Shown: positions 1 through 11,439 of the stretch, piece after piece
Layout of the letters: the number at the start of each line of letters is the position of its first letter
Numbering within the stretch: the first letter of the stretch is position 1
From: VFKU01 sp964620045
GTDB lineage: Bacteria; Hydrogenedentota; Hydrogenedentia; Hydrogenedentales; GCA-2746185
NCBI GenBank assembly: GCA_964620045.1
Contig: CAZUJL010000011.1
Location: 1-64,000, forward strand
DNA length: 64,000 nt
Direction: 5' to 3'
Made by a program: the position numbers and the translations under genes
Notes under the pieces: generated by a model
Database searches by the model: none
Told to the model about the DNA's origin: nothing
What the model saw: only the letters and a program-made list of their open reading frames with translations

Positions 1-1871
<1,871 letters not shown>

Positions 1872-1888
1872 TTCACCGTTCAATGTAC

Positions 1889-1926
1889 GGGGCGCGGCAG
1901 GCAACTGCCGCGCCCCGATTGTTTTT
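1889..1926 (+). terminator. Rho-independent terminator after rpoC
   Basis: A perfect 12-bp GC-rich stem (GGGGCGCGGCAG, 1889-1900, pairing with 1905-1916) with a GCAA tetraloop is followed by a T-rich run (GATTGTTTTT). It lies 17 bases after the rpoC stop. Confidence 0.93.
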
Positions 1927-1997
1927 GGCCGTCTTGTCGCGTTTAGCACCGCTTTGTTAAACTTTTCACCAAGTTCTTACGGGGGTTTCTCGCCGCT

Positions 1998-2960
1998 ATG
2001 CGCCACCTTCTCATCGCTTTGCTCGCGGTAGTGCCTCTTTTTGTTGCCGCGCAGCCCGCGCGCGCCGAACTCGTGGACGCCGTCGCCGCCACCGTGGACC
2101 GCGAAGTGGTGCTGTACTCCGAGCTGATGTCTGAAATCGGCCCGGAGCTCGAGAACCTGCGCCGCACGGCCGGTTCCCGCGAAGAGTACAACAAGAAAGC
2201 GGATGAACTTCTCCGGGAAGCGCTGAACCAATCCATTGACGCGCGCCTGCTCGTGCGCGAAGCACGCAAGTTCCCCGAACTCGCCATCTCCGACAAGGAC
2301 ATCGACGATCGCATCGAAGAAATCCGCGCCAGTGCCGACATGACGCCCGAGAAGTTCATTGAAGTCATCGGTTCGATGAGCGAGTTCCGCGAACGAGAAC
2401 GCGCGCGGCTCCTCGCGATGCGCGTTGCATACGCCCGTGCCTCGTCCTTCGAAAAAGAAGTCGTGATCTCCGAGGATCAGATCGCCGAATACTTCAACGA
2501 GAACAAGGATGAGTTCGTGAAACCCGAGCGCGTCTATGTGCGCCAGATTTTCCTGCGCGTGCAGAACGACGAAGAACGCGCACAGGCCCACGCCAAACTC
2601 GAACTGCTTCGCGACGAAATCAACGCCGGCACGTCCTTCTCCGATCTCGCCAAGCTGCACTCGCAGGGCCCCGAAGCCGCCGAAGGCGGCGCGATCGGTT
2701 GGCAGCAGCAGGGCGACCTGGTCGAGCCGCTGAACACCACGGCCTTCGGCCTGCAAGCGGGCCAAATAAGTGAGATCATCGACAGCCAATTCGGCGTGCA
2801 TTTGTTGAAGGTCGATGAGCGTGAAAACGGTGGCGACGCGGGCCTGTCCGATGTTCGCATCGAGATCGAGCCCATCCTGCGCAAGCAGGAAGCGCAGAAG
2901 AAATTCGATGTCTGGCTTGCCGATCTGCGCAAACGCAGCCGCGTACGCATCTTCATATGA
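1998..2960 (+). CDS. SurA-like periplasmic chaperone / peptidyl-prolyl isomerase
   Basis: A 320-residue exported folding factor. Residues 1-23 form a signal peptide (short basic start, LLIALLAVVPLFVAA core, ARA-E cleavage site). Residues 25-165 resemble the SurA N-terminal chaperone domain (VDAVAATVDREVVLYSEL, then helices). Residues about 178-285 form one parvulin domain, with VRQIFLRV at the start and FGVHLLKVDER at the end. Classical SurA has two parvulin domains; this one has one and is correspondingly shorter. It likely escorts outer-membrane proteins across the periplasm. It is one of three parvulin-family proteins in the window. The ATG at 1998 gives the only sensible signal peptide. 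Confidence 0.88.
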   Translation: MRHLLIALLAVVPLFVAAQPARAELVDAVAATVDREVVLYSELMSEIGPELENLRRTAGSREEYNKKADELLREALNQSIDARLLVREARKFPELAISDKDIDDRIEEIRASADMTPEKFIEVIGSMSEFRERERARLLAMRVAYARASSFEKEVVISEDQIAEYFNENKDEFVKPERVYVRQIFLRVQNDEERAQAHAKLELLRDEINAGTSFSDLAKLHSQGPEAAEGGAIGWQQQGDLVEPLNTTAFGLQAGQISEIIDSQFGVHLLKVDERENGGDAGLSDVRIEIEPILRKQEAQKKFDVWLADLRKRSRVRIFI

Positions 2961-3027
2961 TGAATTGCCGGGGCAACGCCCGGTTCGCATTCCGTAACGT
3001 CAACCCTGTCTTCCACGAGGTACATCC

Positions 3028-4317
3028 ATGAGCAGCATCACCGCCGTCCACGCCCGCGAGATTCTCGATTCGCGCGGCAATCCCACCGTTGAAGTCGAAG
3101 TCACGTTGTCCTGCGGCGCGCAGGGCCGCGCGGCGGTGCCGTCGGGCGCGTCGACGGGCCAGAACGAAGCGGTGGAGCTGCGCGACGCCAAGGCGCCGAA
3201 GCGGTATCGCGGCAAGGGCGTGCTGGGCGCGGTGAAAAATGTGAACGAAAAGATCGCGGCCGAAGTGGTCGGGCTCGATGCGCTCGATCAGCGCGCGATC
3301 GACCAGATTCTCTGCGATCTCGACGGCACGGCAAACAAGAGCAAACTCGGCGCGAACGCGATGTTGGGCACCTCGCTCGCCATCGCACGCGCGGCTGCGC
3401 AGGCCTCGGGCCTGCCGCTGTACGCGTATCTCGGCGGACCGAACGCGCACCTGCTGCCCGTACCGATGATGAACATCCTCAACGGCGGCGCACACGCGGA
3501 TAATAACGTCGACGTGCAGGAGTTCATGGTGATGCCGGTCGGCGCGAAAACTTTCGCCGAAGGCCTGCGCATGGGCGTCGAAATTTTCCACGCGCTGCGC
3601 GACGTGCTCAAGGGCATGAAGCTGAACACGGCGGTGGGCGACGAAGGCGGCTTCGCGCCGGATCTGAAGTCCAACGTCGAAGCGATCGAGGTCATCCTCA
3701 AGGCGATCAAGGCCGCGGGTTACTCCGCCGGCAAGGACGTCTGCCTCGCACTCGACCCAGCCTCGAGCGAGTTCCACAAGGGCGGCCACTATGTGCTCGA
3801 AGCCGAAGCCAAGCCGAAGAAGTCCACGGCCGAGATGATCGGCTTCTGGGCCGAATGGACCGCGAAATACCCCATCGTGTCCATCGAAGATGGCCTCGCA
3901 GAAGACGACTGGGCGGGCTGGAAACAGCTCACGGCCAAGCTTGGAGACAAGGTCCAGTTGGTGGGTGACGACCTTTTCGTGACCAACACGAAGTTCTTGG
4001 CCAAGGGAATTAAGGAGAAGGCCGGGAATAGTGTGTTGGTGAAAGTGAACCAGATTGGAACGCTTACCGAGACCCTCGAGACGATACAAATGGCTCACCG
4101 CGCTGGGTTTACGACGGTTATCTCCCACCGCAGCGGCGAGACCGAAGACACTTTCATTGCCGATTTGGCCGTTGCGGTCAACGCCGGCCAGATCAAAACT
4201 GGATCGGCCTCGCGCAGCGATCGCCTGGCGAAGTATAATCAGCTCCTCAGGATTGAGGAGGCGCTCGGGCCCCAGGCGCAGTATCCGGGCCGGACTGCCT
4301 TCTACAATTTGGCCTGA
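3028..4317 (+). CDS. eno: Enolase (phosphopyruvate hydratase)
   Basis: A 429-residue cytoplasmic glycolytic enzyme that converts 2-phosphoglycerate to phosphoenolpyruvate; the length is normal for the family. The start AREILDSRGNPTVEVEV is typical. The metal and catalytic region is intact (SIEDGLAEDDW, GDDLFVTN), followed by the enolase signature VKVNQIGTLTET and the active-site stretch SHRSGETEDT. The ATG at 3028 has a GAGG ribosome-binding site about 8 bases upstream. The gene heads a co-directional run with an FtsB-like gene 21 bases downstream, a pairing seen in many bacteria. Confidence 0.98.
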   Translation: MSSITAVHAREILDSRGNPTVEVEVTLSCGAQGRAAVPSGASTGQNEAVELRDAKAPKRYRGKGVLGAVKNVNEKIAAEVVGLDALDQRAIDQILCDLDGTANKSKLGANAMLGTSLAIARAAAQASGLPLYAYLGGPNAHLLPVPMMNILNGGAHADNNVDVQEFMVMPVGAKTFAEGLRMGVEIFHALRDVLKGMKLNTAVGDEGGFAPDLKSNVEAIEVILKAIKAAGYSAGKDVCLALDPASSEFHKGGHYVLEAEAKPKKSTAEMIGFWAEWTAKYPIVSIEDGLAEDDWAGWKQLTAKLGDKVQLVGDDLFVTNTKFLAKGIKEKAGNSVLVKVNQIGTLTETLETIQMAHRAGFTTVISHRSGETEDTFIADLAVAVNAGQIKTGSASRSDRLAKYNQLLRIEEALGPQAQYPGRTAFYNLA

Positions 4318-4338
4318 GCCGGGACGGGGACCGACGGC

Positions 4339-4644
4339 ATGCGCATGCGGGGGGGCTGGTACTGGGCGGCGGTGGCGCTGTTCGCCATCGGCCTGATTGC
4401 CTACGCGCGGCGGCATGACATAGTCGGTCTGTACAACAGTTACCGGTACAGCCAGGATGAAGTAAAGCAGCTCGAGGCGCGTCTCGACGACCTTCAGAAA
4501 GAGGAGTCGGCGCTCCAGCAGCGCGTGGAGGACTTGGACACGGATCCGCTGGCGGTTGAGAAAGAAATCCGGCGGAGCAAAGGCTGGGTACGCGAGGGTG
4601 AGAAGGTATACCGAGTGGAACTCCCCGACGCGTCAGCCCCGTAA
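4339..4644 (+). CDS. FtsB/DivIC-like septum formation initiator protein
   Basis: A 101-residue bitopic membrane protein. One transmembrane helix (about residues 7-24, WYWAAVALFAIGLIAYA) is followed by a coiled coil (about residues 36-70, rich in E, L, K and Q) and a short tail with DPLAVEKEIRRSKGWVREGE. This architecture and the eno-ftsB order match DivIC/FtsB, which with FtsL bridges the divisome. The family is short and low in identity, so the call rests on topology, the tail motif and context. Confidence 0.82.
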   Translation: MRMRGGWYWAAVALFAIGLIAYARRHDIVGLYNSYRYSQDEVKQLEARLDDLQKEESALQQRVEDLDTDPLAVEKEIRRSKGWVREGEKVYRVELPDASAP

Positions 4645-4661
4645 ATCCAGCTCAAAAGGCC

Positions 4662-5666
4662 CTGACACACGAACTAATCCTACATAATCCCGAAGAGGCC
4701 ATTAAGCTATTGGGCCGCAACGGCGAATTGCGCAAGAGTATTCAGAAGGCGGTCCCTGTCCGCATAGTTGACCGGGGTACGAAAGTAGTCGTGCTGGGCG
4801 AAGCGCGCGACACCGAACGCGTCGGTTCTGTTCTCGACGAACTCCTGATCGCCATCCGCAAAGGCCACACGCCCACGCCGGACGACGTCGCCTATGCCTT
4901 GCGCGAAGCGAACGGCAATGGCAACGGCGCGAAGGATCTGGGCGCGGTACTGGGCGATTCCCCGGCCGCGCTGCGCCGCGACATTGCCATCAAGCCGCGC
5001 ACGCGCGGGCAGAAGCTGTTGCTCGATACCATCCGCCAGCACGAACTGGTGCTTGTCACCGGTCCGGCCGGCACGGGCAAGACCTTCCTTGCGATGGCGG
5101 CGGCCTTGTCGGCGCTGCTGAACAAGGAAGTGAACCGGATCATTTTGACGCGGCCCGCGGTCGAAGCCGGTGAGAATCTGGGCTTTCTGCCGGGCGATCT
5201 CATCGAAAAGATCAACCCTTATCTGCGTCCGCTGTACGACGCACTCTATGCCATTTTGGAAACGACGCAGGCGCGCAAGCTATTCGATCGCGATCAGATC
5301 GAAGTGGCGCCGCTGGCCTATATGCGCGGCCGCACGCTGAGCCGGTGCTTCGCGATTCTCGACGAGGCGCAGAACACGACCAGCGAGCAGATGAAGATGT
5401 TCCTGACGCGCCTGGGCGAGGGTTCGCGCGCGATCATTACGGGCGACCTGACGCAGATCGACCTGCCGCGCGGCACGAAGTCCGGCCTGGTCGAGGCCCG
5501 GCGCATTCTCGCGCACACCGACGGCATCGGCGTGGTGGATTTGAGCACGCAGGACATCGTGCGCCACCGGCTCGTGCAAAACATTGTCGCGGCCTACGAA
5601 GCCGATCAGGATGCCGCGGAAAAGGCCAAAGGAACACCGAACGACAGCTCCGGGCCGGCGCACTGA
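4662..5666 (+). CDS. PhoH family ATPase (start codon uncertain)
   Basis: A cytoplasmic P-loop ATPase of the PhoH/YbeZ family, thought to act with YbeY in RNA metabolism; ybeY lies two genes downstream. Walker A is GPAGTGKTFLA and Walker B is AILDEAQNTTSEQMKMFLTR, both intact. The first usual start codon in frame is a TTG at 4710, but the family-like N-terminus ELILHNPEEAIKLLGRNG is encoded upstream of it, in a frame open back to 4602. No ATG, GTG or TTG lies in that extension. The possible starts there are CTG at 4662 or ATT/ATC codons. I give the CTG as the likeliest boundary; a start at 4710 would yield 318 residues. Confidence 0.9.
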   Translation: MTHELILHNPEEAIKLLGRNGELRKSIQKAVPVRIVDRGTKVVVLGEARDTERVGSVLDELLIAIRKGHTPTPDDVAYALREANGNGNGAKDLGAVLGDSPAALRRDIAIKPRTRGQKLLLDTIRQHELVLVTGPAGTGKTFLAMAAALSALLNKEVNRIILTRPAVEAGENLGFLPGDLIEKINPYLRPLYDALYAILETTQARKLFDRDQIEVAPLAYMRGRTLSRCFAILDEAQNTTSEQMKMFLTRLGEGSRAIITGDLTQIDLPRGTKSGLVEARRILAHTDGIGVVDLSTQDIVRHRLVQNIVAAYEADQDAAEKAKGTPNDSSGPAH

Positions 5667-5691
5667 GCCGTGTCTTAGGAATGTTGCACCG

Positions 5692-8187
5692 ATGAATCGC
5701 ACCGCGACAAAGCGCAAAGCACGACCCGGCGGAGGATGGGGCTCCGGCGAGTCACCGTCCATTGCCTACCGCAAGCGCCAATTGCAGCGCTTGGCGATGA
5801 TCGGTGCGTTCACCGTACTTGTCGCCACGATCACGGGTTTCCGCCTCTTCGATCCACTGGGCAGCTTCAATATCGATAACGAAACGGTCGCGTCGCAGAC
5901 CATACAGGCCGCGTTCGCGTTCGATTCCGAAGACCTCGAAGCCACGCGTGAAGCGCGCGAAAAAGCCGCCGCCGATCGCCCAGCGATGTACTCGGTGGAT
6001 CGCGAGCGCGTCACGAACCAGATGATCACGCTGCAGCAGCGCGTGAACACACTGAAGGATCGCCGCGCCGAAGTGGAAGTTGCGATTCACGAGGCGCTGA
6101 AGACTTCGACCTCCGCGCAGTCGGTCGAGGAAGTGATTTCCGGCGTGCTCGACAGGATTGTGGCGAAGTGGAAGGCAGACCCGCTCTTTGAAGGCTATCC
6201 CGATGCGACCTATCTCAAGGCGTGGATTCAGCCGGATCTAGACACTCTTCCGCGGCGCATTTTTGAAGAAAAAGCGGCGAAGGGCGCGGCGGGTTCGGAA
6301 CCGGCCCGGGCGGTAAAGAGCCTTAGCGAAACGCCGGCCGAAGGCATGCAGTTCGCCAACATCGACAGCCTCACGCGGCTTTCGCTGGAAGGCCTGCAGT
6401 ATGTGTTGAACTCGGGCGTGCTGCAGCAGGCGGCCGACGCCGGTCAGCGCGTGATCATCACCCGCTCCGAAATTCTCGCCGACCTGCAAGTGAAGGACGA
6501 GTTGCCGGTCAACGAAGTGCTCCGGCCTGAGTCCGCGCGTGCGCGGTTGCGCAAGCAAATCGAAACGCTGGCGGACCAGTACGAAAAGCGCGAGACCGAG
6601 CGCGTCGTCAATTGGGACGCACTGGTGAACGCGGCCTACGAAATGGCCAAAGCGGGCGTGATCGATACGCTCGTGTATGACCAGGTGCTCACCGAAGGCG
6701 AGCGCCAGCTCGCGCGCGGAAATACCGAGCCAGTTCGCCGCCGTATTGAAGTGAACCAAATCCTGCAAGAAGAAGGCTACGCCTGGAACGAGCAGAGCCG
6801 CAACGACGTGCGCGCATACCGGGAAATTCTCGCAAGCGACTCACGCGGCGCGCAGGGCATCCTCAGCCCGTTGCTCGCGAACGCGATCATCGTCGGTCTG
6901 CTGCTCGCCGCGCTGTGGCGCTCGATGCCTGTGCTCACCGATCGCCGCGCGAGCACCTACACCGCGCTGAACACCGCACTGCTGATCATCTGCGGCACGC
7001 TGCTGCTCGGCCGCATCATTGTGTATTTCGAACCCACCGGCTATCTCGTACCGCTGGCCGCCGGCGCAATGCTGATGACGATCCTCACCAATCCACGCCT
7101 GGCGTCCATGACGACGCTCATCATGGCGGTGTTGCTTTCGGTGCAGTACGGCCAGAACTGGCGCCTGTTCATCGTCAGCGGCGCGATGGCCTATGCGTCT
7201 ATCCTGAGCCTCTACGCCGTGCGCCGCCGCACCGACATGGCGCGCGCCGCGATGCACGCCACCGTCATCGGCCTTATCGCCGCCGTCGCGATGGCGCTTA
7301 GCAGTGGCCGTCTCTTCTCAATCGTCGCGCTGCAGGAAACCCTGCGCGGCATGATGATCATCGGCCTGAACGGCATCATTTGTCTCTTCGTGGTGCCGGG
7401 CTTGCTCTCGCCGCTCGAGCGCCTTTTCGGCATCACGACCGACATCCAGTTGCTCGAATACTCCGACCTCAACAATCCGCTGCTCAGCCGTCTCGCGATC
7501 GAAGTACCCGCGACCTACGCCCACAGCCTCGCGATGGGCCAGCTCGCCGAGGCCGCCGCGGACGCGATCGGCGCGAACGGCCTCATGGCGCGCGTGTCCG
7601 CGTATTACCACGACATCGGCAAACTGCGCCGGCCCGAGTACTTCAGCGAGAACCAGACGGGTTACAACATCCACGAAGAACTCTCGCCGCGTCTGTCCGC
7701 GCGCGCGATCGCGTCGCATGTGACCGAAGGCGTGGATATCGCCCGCGAGTATCACCTGCCGCAGCCGATCATTCGCGGTATTCTCGAGCACCACGGCACC
7801 ATGCTGATCAGCTTTTTCTATCAGCAGGCCGTCTCACTCTCGAAGCACGGCGACGTGCGCGAGGAAGACTTCCGCTACCCCGGCCCGAAGCCGCAGAGCC
7901 CGGAGACGGCCATCCTTATGATCTGCGACGGCGTCGAATCCGGCGTGCGCACGATCAAGAACCCGAACGAGGAACGCGTGCGCGAATTCGTCGCGAAGAT
8001 CATCCGCGATCGCGCGGCCGATCGCCAGTTCGACGAATGCGACCTCACGCTGAAAAAACTCGACGTCATCGGCGACGTGCTTGCCCGCCGAATTATGACC
8101 GGCATGCACGCCCGCGTGGCCTATCCCGAGCGTCCCGCACCGAAGGACGCCAGCAACGTCATCCACATCAAGGGCGCGCGCGAGTGA
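5692..8187 (+). CDS. 7TM-HD (PgpH/YqfF-type) cyclic-dinucleotide phosphodiesterase
   Basis: An 831-residue inner-membrane protein. The order is a short basic cytoplasmic start, one transmembrane helix (near MIGAFTVLVATITGF), a large extracytoplasmic 7TMR-HDED region, seven hydrophobic helices (about residues 390-600), then a cytoplasmic HD domain with HSLAMGQLAEAAADAIG, YYHDIGKLRRPEYF and EHHGTMLISFFYQQA. Known PgpH proteins hydrolyse cyclic di-AMP. The ATG at 5692 has AGGA about 11 bases upstream; the frame is open to 5584 but would overlap phoH. The phoH/HD/ybeY order is conserved widely. Confidence 0.93.
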   Translation: MNRTATKRKARPGGGWGSGESPSIAYRKRQLQRLAMIGAFTVLVATITGFRLFDPLGSFNIDNETVASQTIQAAFAFDSEDLEATREAREKAAADRPAMYSVDRERVTNQMITLQQRVNTLKDRRAEVEVAIHEALKTSTSAQSVEEVISGVLDRIVAKWKADPLFEGYPDATYLKAWIQPDLDTLPRRIFEEKAAKGAAGSEPARAVKSLSETPAEGMQFANIDSLTRLSLEGLQYVLNSGVLQQAADAGQRVIITRSEILADLQVKDELPVNEVLRPESARARLRKQIETLADQYEKRETERVVNWDALVNAAYEMAKAGVIDTLVYDQVLTEGERQLARGNTEPVRRRIEVNQILQEEGYAWNEQSRNDVRAYREILASDSRGAQGILSPLLANAIIVGLLLAALWRSMPVLTDRRASTYTALNTALLIICGTLLLGRIIVYFEPTGYLVPLAAGAMLMTILTNPRLASMTTLIMAVLLSVQYGQNWRLFIVSGAMAYASILSLYAVRRRTDMARAAMHATVIGLIAAVAMALSSGRLFSIVALQETLRGMMIIGLNGIICLFVVPGLLSPLERLFGITTDIQLLEYSDLNNPLLSRLAIEVPATYAHSLAMGQLAEAAADAIGANGLMARVSAYYHDIGKLRRPEYFSENQTGYNIHEELSPRLSARAIASHVTEGVDIAREYHLPQPIIRGILEHHGTMLISFFYQQAVSLSKHGDVREEDFRYPGPKPQSPETAILMICDGVESGVRTIKNPNEERVREFVAKIIRDRAADRQFDECDLTLKKLDVIGDVLARRIMTGMHARVAYPERPAPKDASNVIHIKGARE

Positions 8188-8711
8188 TGGCCGCGTCGCT
8201 TGCCGTACGCAACGCCTCTGTCCGCCGCGGCCTCGTGCGCCAAAGTCCGCTAAAACGGCTCGCCGATCGTATCTGCACGGGCGAATCCGTGGACGGCGAC
8301 GTCGAAATCAGCGTGCTGTTTTGCGATGACGATGACATCACTCAACTCAACAAAAAATACCGGCGCATGAATAAGCCGACCGACGTGTTGTCGTTCGAGC
8401 AGGACGGTCCCGGCGAAGCTGCCGGTTCGCGCGCGCTCGGCGATATCGTGATCTCGCTCGAAACCGCCGAGCGCAATTGCCACGGCGATCGCACGCTCAT
8501 GCGCCGCGAAATCGAACTATTGTTCTGCCATGGCTTGTTGCATTTGCTGGGATACGACCACGGTACGCGCGCCGAACGCGCGGAAATGACTAAAAAGCAG
8601 GCGGAATACCTCGGCACGTCCGAGGTAGAGGCATGGCAGTTCGGCCCGAAACCGGCCGCACCGCGTCGCACCCGCACCGAAGGAGCCCGTCCCCTTGGAC
8701 GAGCGAAGTAG
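8187..8711 (+). CDS. ybeY: Endoribonuclease YbeY (rRNA maturation factor)
   Basis: A 174-residue metal-dependent RNase involved in 16S rRNA 3'-end maturation and ribosome quality control. The diagnostic zinc motif HxxxHxxxxxH is present as HGLLHLLGYDH, preceded by the family stretch NKKYRRMNKPTDVLSFEQ. The ATG overlaps the preceding stop (TGATG), indicating translational coupling with the HD protein. The basic, proline-rich tail (PAAPRRTRTEGARP) extends past the usual family end and overlaps the next gene's start by 17 bases. Confidence 0.95.
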   Translation: MAASLAVRNASVRRGLVRQSPLKRLADRICTGESVDGDVEISVLFCDDDDITQLNKKYRRMNKPTDVLSFEQDGPGEAAGSRALGDIVISLETAERNCHGDRTLMRREIELLFCHGLLHLLGYDHGTRAERAEMTKKQAEYLGTSEVEAWQFGPKPAAPRRTRTEGARPLGRAK

Positions 8712-10140
8712 TCGCTCCGCACATCGTCGCTTCGCCGGCGCGGCCATTGCCGTCGCCGTCGTTAGTGTAGCCGTGCTTGTCCCGCGCCCATGGGCGCAGT
8801 CATCCGGCACGGACAGCAACGCCACGATCTGGGACCTGTTCCTGCAGCATTTCCGGCCGTGGACGATCATCGCCATCGGTACTCTGCTGTTCGTCTCCGC
8901 CTTTTTCTCCGCGGTCGAGGTCGCATTCTTTTCGTTGCACCGCGTGCGCCTGCGCGCCATGGCGGCGGAGACGGGCCTCTCCGGCCGCCTGATCACGGCG
9001 CTGATGCGCCACCCGGCGCAGTTGCTGAACACGATCCTGATCGGCAACATGACGACGAATATTGTCATCGGCGTTTTGCTGCCGACGCGCCTCGAGGATT
9101 TCCTCGAATCCGTCGCCGGCATCGGCGTCATCCTGTCCAGCGTCATTACGGTTCTTGTATCCACCGTGCTTGTGTTGTTCGTCAGCGAAATCACCCCCAA
9201 AGTGCTGGCAGTTTCGCTGGCCGAGCCGATCGCGCGCGTCTCCTCGCTGCCGATGCTTCTCATCGACTGGGTCTTCGCGCCTGCACGCTGGGCGTCGATC
9301 CGCTTCACGGAACTCCTCTTCCGCATCACGCGCTTCAACGACATTCCGCCCGCGCCGTTCATGACGGATGAAGAAATCATCAGCGTGCTGGCGGACAGCG
9401 AAGGCCAGGGCGTGATCGAGGAAACCGAAGGCCAGATGATCCAGGCCATCCTCGAATCGGGCGACGCGAACCTGAAGACCATTCTCGTGCCACGGCACGA
9501 AATCATCGCGATCGAGCGCAGCGCGGGCATGGGGCAGGCGCTGGAAGTGTTCCGGCGCCATTCCTTCTCGCGCATGCCCGTGTATCAAGACGACCTAGAC
9601 CACATCACGGGCGTGCTGGTGGCCAAGGACCTGCTGCCCTACGTCGTGCGCGGCGAACTGGACCGCCCCATCGGGCCGCTGGCGCGCCGGGCGAGTTTCG
9701 TGCCGGAAACGATGACGCTGCGCGAGTTCATTCGTTACTCGCAGCGCAAGCACATGCACTTATCAATCGTGGTGGATGAGTACGGCGGAACCGAGGGCCT
9801 GATTACACTCGACGATGCTCTCGAAGAAGTCGTCGGCGAGATCCGTGATGCGGCCAAGGTGAACGGCAAGCGCTATAAACGTCTCGCGCGCGGCAGTTAC
9901 CGCATCGAAGGCAGCATGCCGCTGGACGATCTGAGTCGCCTGCTCGGCGTCGAATTTGAGAGCAAGGAACACGCGACGGCGGCCGGCTTTGTGATCGATC
10001 ATGCCGGCAAGATTCCGGAGCGCGGCGACGTGGTCGAGCGCGATGGCGTGCACTTTACGGTGGAAGATGTGCAGGGCAAGCGCGTGGAGACGCTGCGCGT
10101 CGAAACGCGCAAGCAGCGCCCGCAGGAGCAGCCGCGATGA
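8695..10140 (+). CDS. CorC/HlyC family membrane protein with CBS domains (first copy)
   Basis: A 481-residue protein. An N-terminal hydrophobic segment is followed by a CNNM/DUF21 membrane domain (about residues 55-240, with FFSAVEVAFFSLHRVRLRAM), a CBS pair (about residues 255-385, with VDEYGGTEGLITLDDALEEVVGEI) and a CorC_HlyC domain at the C-terminus. Family members are linked to magnesium and cobalt export. The start is a TTG at 8695, supported by GAAGGAG nine bases upstream and by the lack of an ATG before the first membrane helix. It overlaps ybeY and is directly followed by a paralogue. Confidence 0.92.
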   Translation: MDERSSRSAHRRFAGAAIAVAVVSVAVLVPRPWAQSSGTDSNATIWDLFLQHFRPWTIIAIGTLLFVSAFFSAVEVAFFSLHRVRLRAMAAETGLSGRLITALMRHPAQLLNTILIGNMTTNIVIGVLLPTRLEDFLESVAGIGVILSSVITVLVSTVLVLFVSEITPKVLAVSLAEPIARVSSLPMLLIDWVFAPARWASIRFTELLFRITRFNDIPPAPFMTDEEIISVLADSEGQGVIEETEGQMIQAILESGDANLKTILVPRHEIIAIERSAGMGQALEVFRRHSFSRMPVYQDDLDHITGVLVAKDLLPYVVRGELDRPIGPLARRASFVPETMTLREFIRYSQRKHMHLSIVVDEYGGTEGLITLDDALEEVVGEIRDAAKVNGKRYKRLARGSYRIEGSMPLDDLSRLLGVEFESKEHATAAGFVIDHAGKIPERGDVVERDGVHFTVEDVQGKRVETLRVETRKQRPQEQPR

Positions 10141-11405
10141 CGACTTTCTTCGCTGTATCGCTGGCGTTTTTCCTGCTCGGCATTTTGCTGAACGCGCTGT
10201 TTTCAGGCTACGAAATCGGCTTCATTTCGGCCGACCGCATCCGCATGCGGTACCTCGCCGAAGAGGAGGAGGAACCACGCGCGATTCGTTTGCTCGCCGA
10301 AATGCAGCGGCCGGAAAAAATGCTGATCACCGTGCTGGTGGGCACGAACATCGCCCTCATTTTCGGTACCTACGCGCTGACGTCGCTCGTGCAGGACGAA
10401 TTTATCTCCAGCTTGATCGCCGCGCCCATGTTTCTCATCTTCGGCGAGATCGTGCCGAAGAGTATCTTCCGCCGGCACCCAAATGTGCTCGCGCTCACGC
10501 TGCTGCCGATCATCCGCACTTTCGAAATTCTGCTCGCGCCACTCGTGCTGCCGACGCTGGTGGGGCTGCGCGGGTTGCGCCGATTCACCGGCCATAAAGC
10601 CGAGAGCCTCTCGCCGGTGCTGTCCACGGAAGAAGACCTGCGTCACCTCATCGACGAAAGCGCCGCGCGCGGCAGCATCGAGCGTGACGAGCAGGAAATG
10701 ATCCACTCCGTGATGGACCTGCCGAAAAAGCAGGCGAAGGAAATCATGGTGCCGCGCATTCAGATCCTCGCGATTCCGGCCGACGCGCCGCGCATGGAGC
10801 TGGTGCATCTCTTTCAGACCACGGGCTGCACGCGCATCCCCATTTACCGCGGCACGCTGGACGAGATCATCGGCGTGGCGACGGCCTTCGACGTGCTGCT
10901 CGACACGCAGCCGGAGAACCCGGACGTCACGCGGTTTGCCAAGCCGGTGTTGCACGTGCCGGATACGAAGCCCGTCGACGAGCTGCTGCACGAACTGCGC
11001 GAATCCCCGACGCATGTCGCCATCGCCACCGACGAATACGGCGGCACGGACGGCATGATCACGCTGGAAGACGTGCTCGAAGAAATCTTCGGCGAAATTC
11101 GCGACGAACATGATCGCGAGGAATCGCTCATCCACCGGCTCGGCCCGAACAGCTATGTGGTGGATGCGCAGATGGCCTTGCGCGACATGCCGCAAGTGAT
11201 CGGCGCTCCGATTGAGGACGAGGCCGTGGAAACCTTCGGCGGTTGGATCATGCGCCGTGCAGGACGCATTCCGCTGCAGGGCGAGACCATCAAGCACGAT
11301 AAATTCCGCGTGACGATCCTCGAAGGCCGGCAGAACCAGATCAGCAAGGCGCGGCTCGATGTGATTCAGGAAACGCCGGACGCCAACGAAGGCAACTTCG
11401 ATTGA
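10137..11405 (+). CDS. CorC/HlyC family membrane protein with CBS domains (second copy)
   Basis: A 422-residue paralogue of the upstream gene with the same order: DUF21 membrane domain (LLNALFSGYEIGFISADRIRMR), CBS pair with TDEYGGTDGMITLEDVLEEIFGEI, and a C-terminal CorC_HlyC domain. The ATG overlaps the upstream stop (ATGA), so the two are probably co-translated and may work as a pair. Tandem CorC-like genes next to ybeY are common in several phyla. Substrate specificity cannot be read from the sequence. Confidence 0.92.
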   Translation: MTTFFAVSLAFFLLGILLNALFSGYEIGFISADRIRMRYLAEEEEEPRAIRLLAEMQRPEKMLITVLVGTNIALIFGTYALTSLVQDEFISSLIAAPMFLIFGEIVPKSIFRRHPNVLALTLLPIIRTFEILLAPLVLPTLVGLRGLRRFTGHKAESLSPVLSTEEDLRHLIDESAARGSIERDEQEMIHSVMDLPKKQAKEIMVPRIQILAIPADAPRMELVHLFQTTGCTRIPIYRGTLDEIIGVATAFDVLLDTQPENPDVTRFAKPVLHVPDTKPVDELLHELRESPTHVAIATDEYGGTDGMITLEDVLEEIFGEIRDEHDREESLIHRLGPNSYVVDAQMALRDMPQVIGAPIEDEAVETFGGWIMRRAGRIPLQGETIKHDKFRVTILEGRQNQISKARLDVIQETPDANEGNFD

Positions 11406-11439
11406 CGGTCGGCCGTTTCCGATTGTGTAAGCTGTACGC

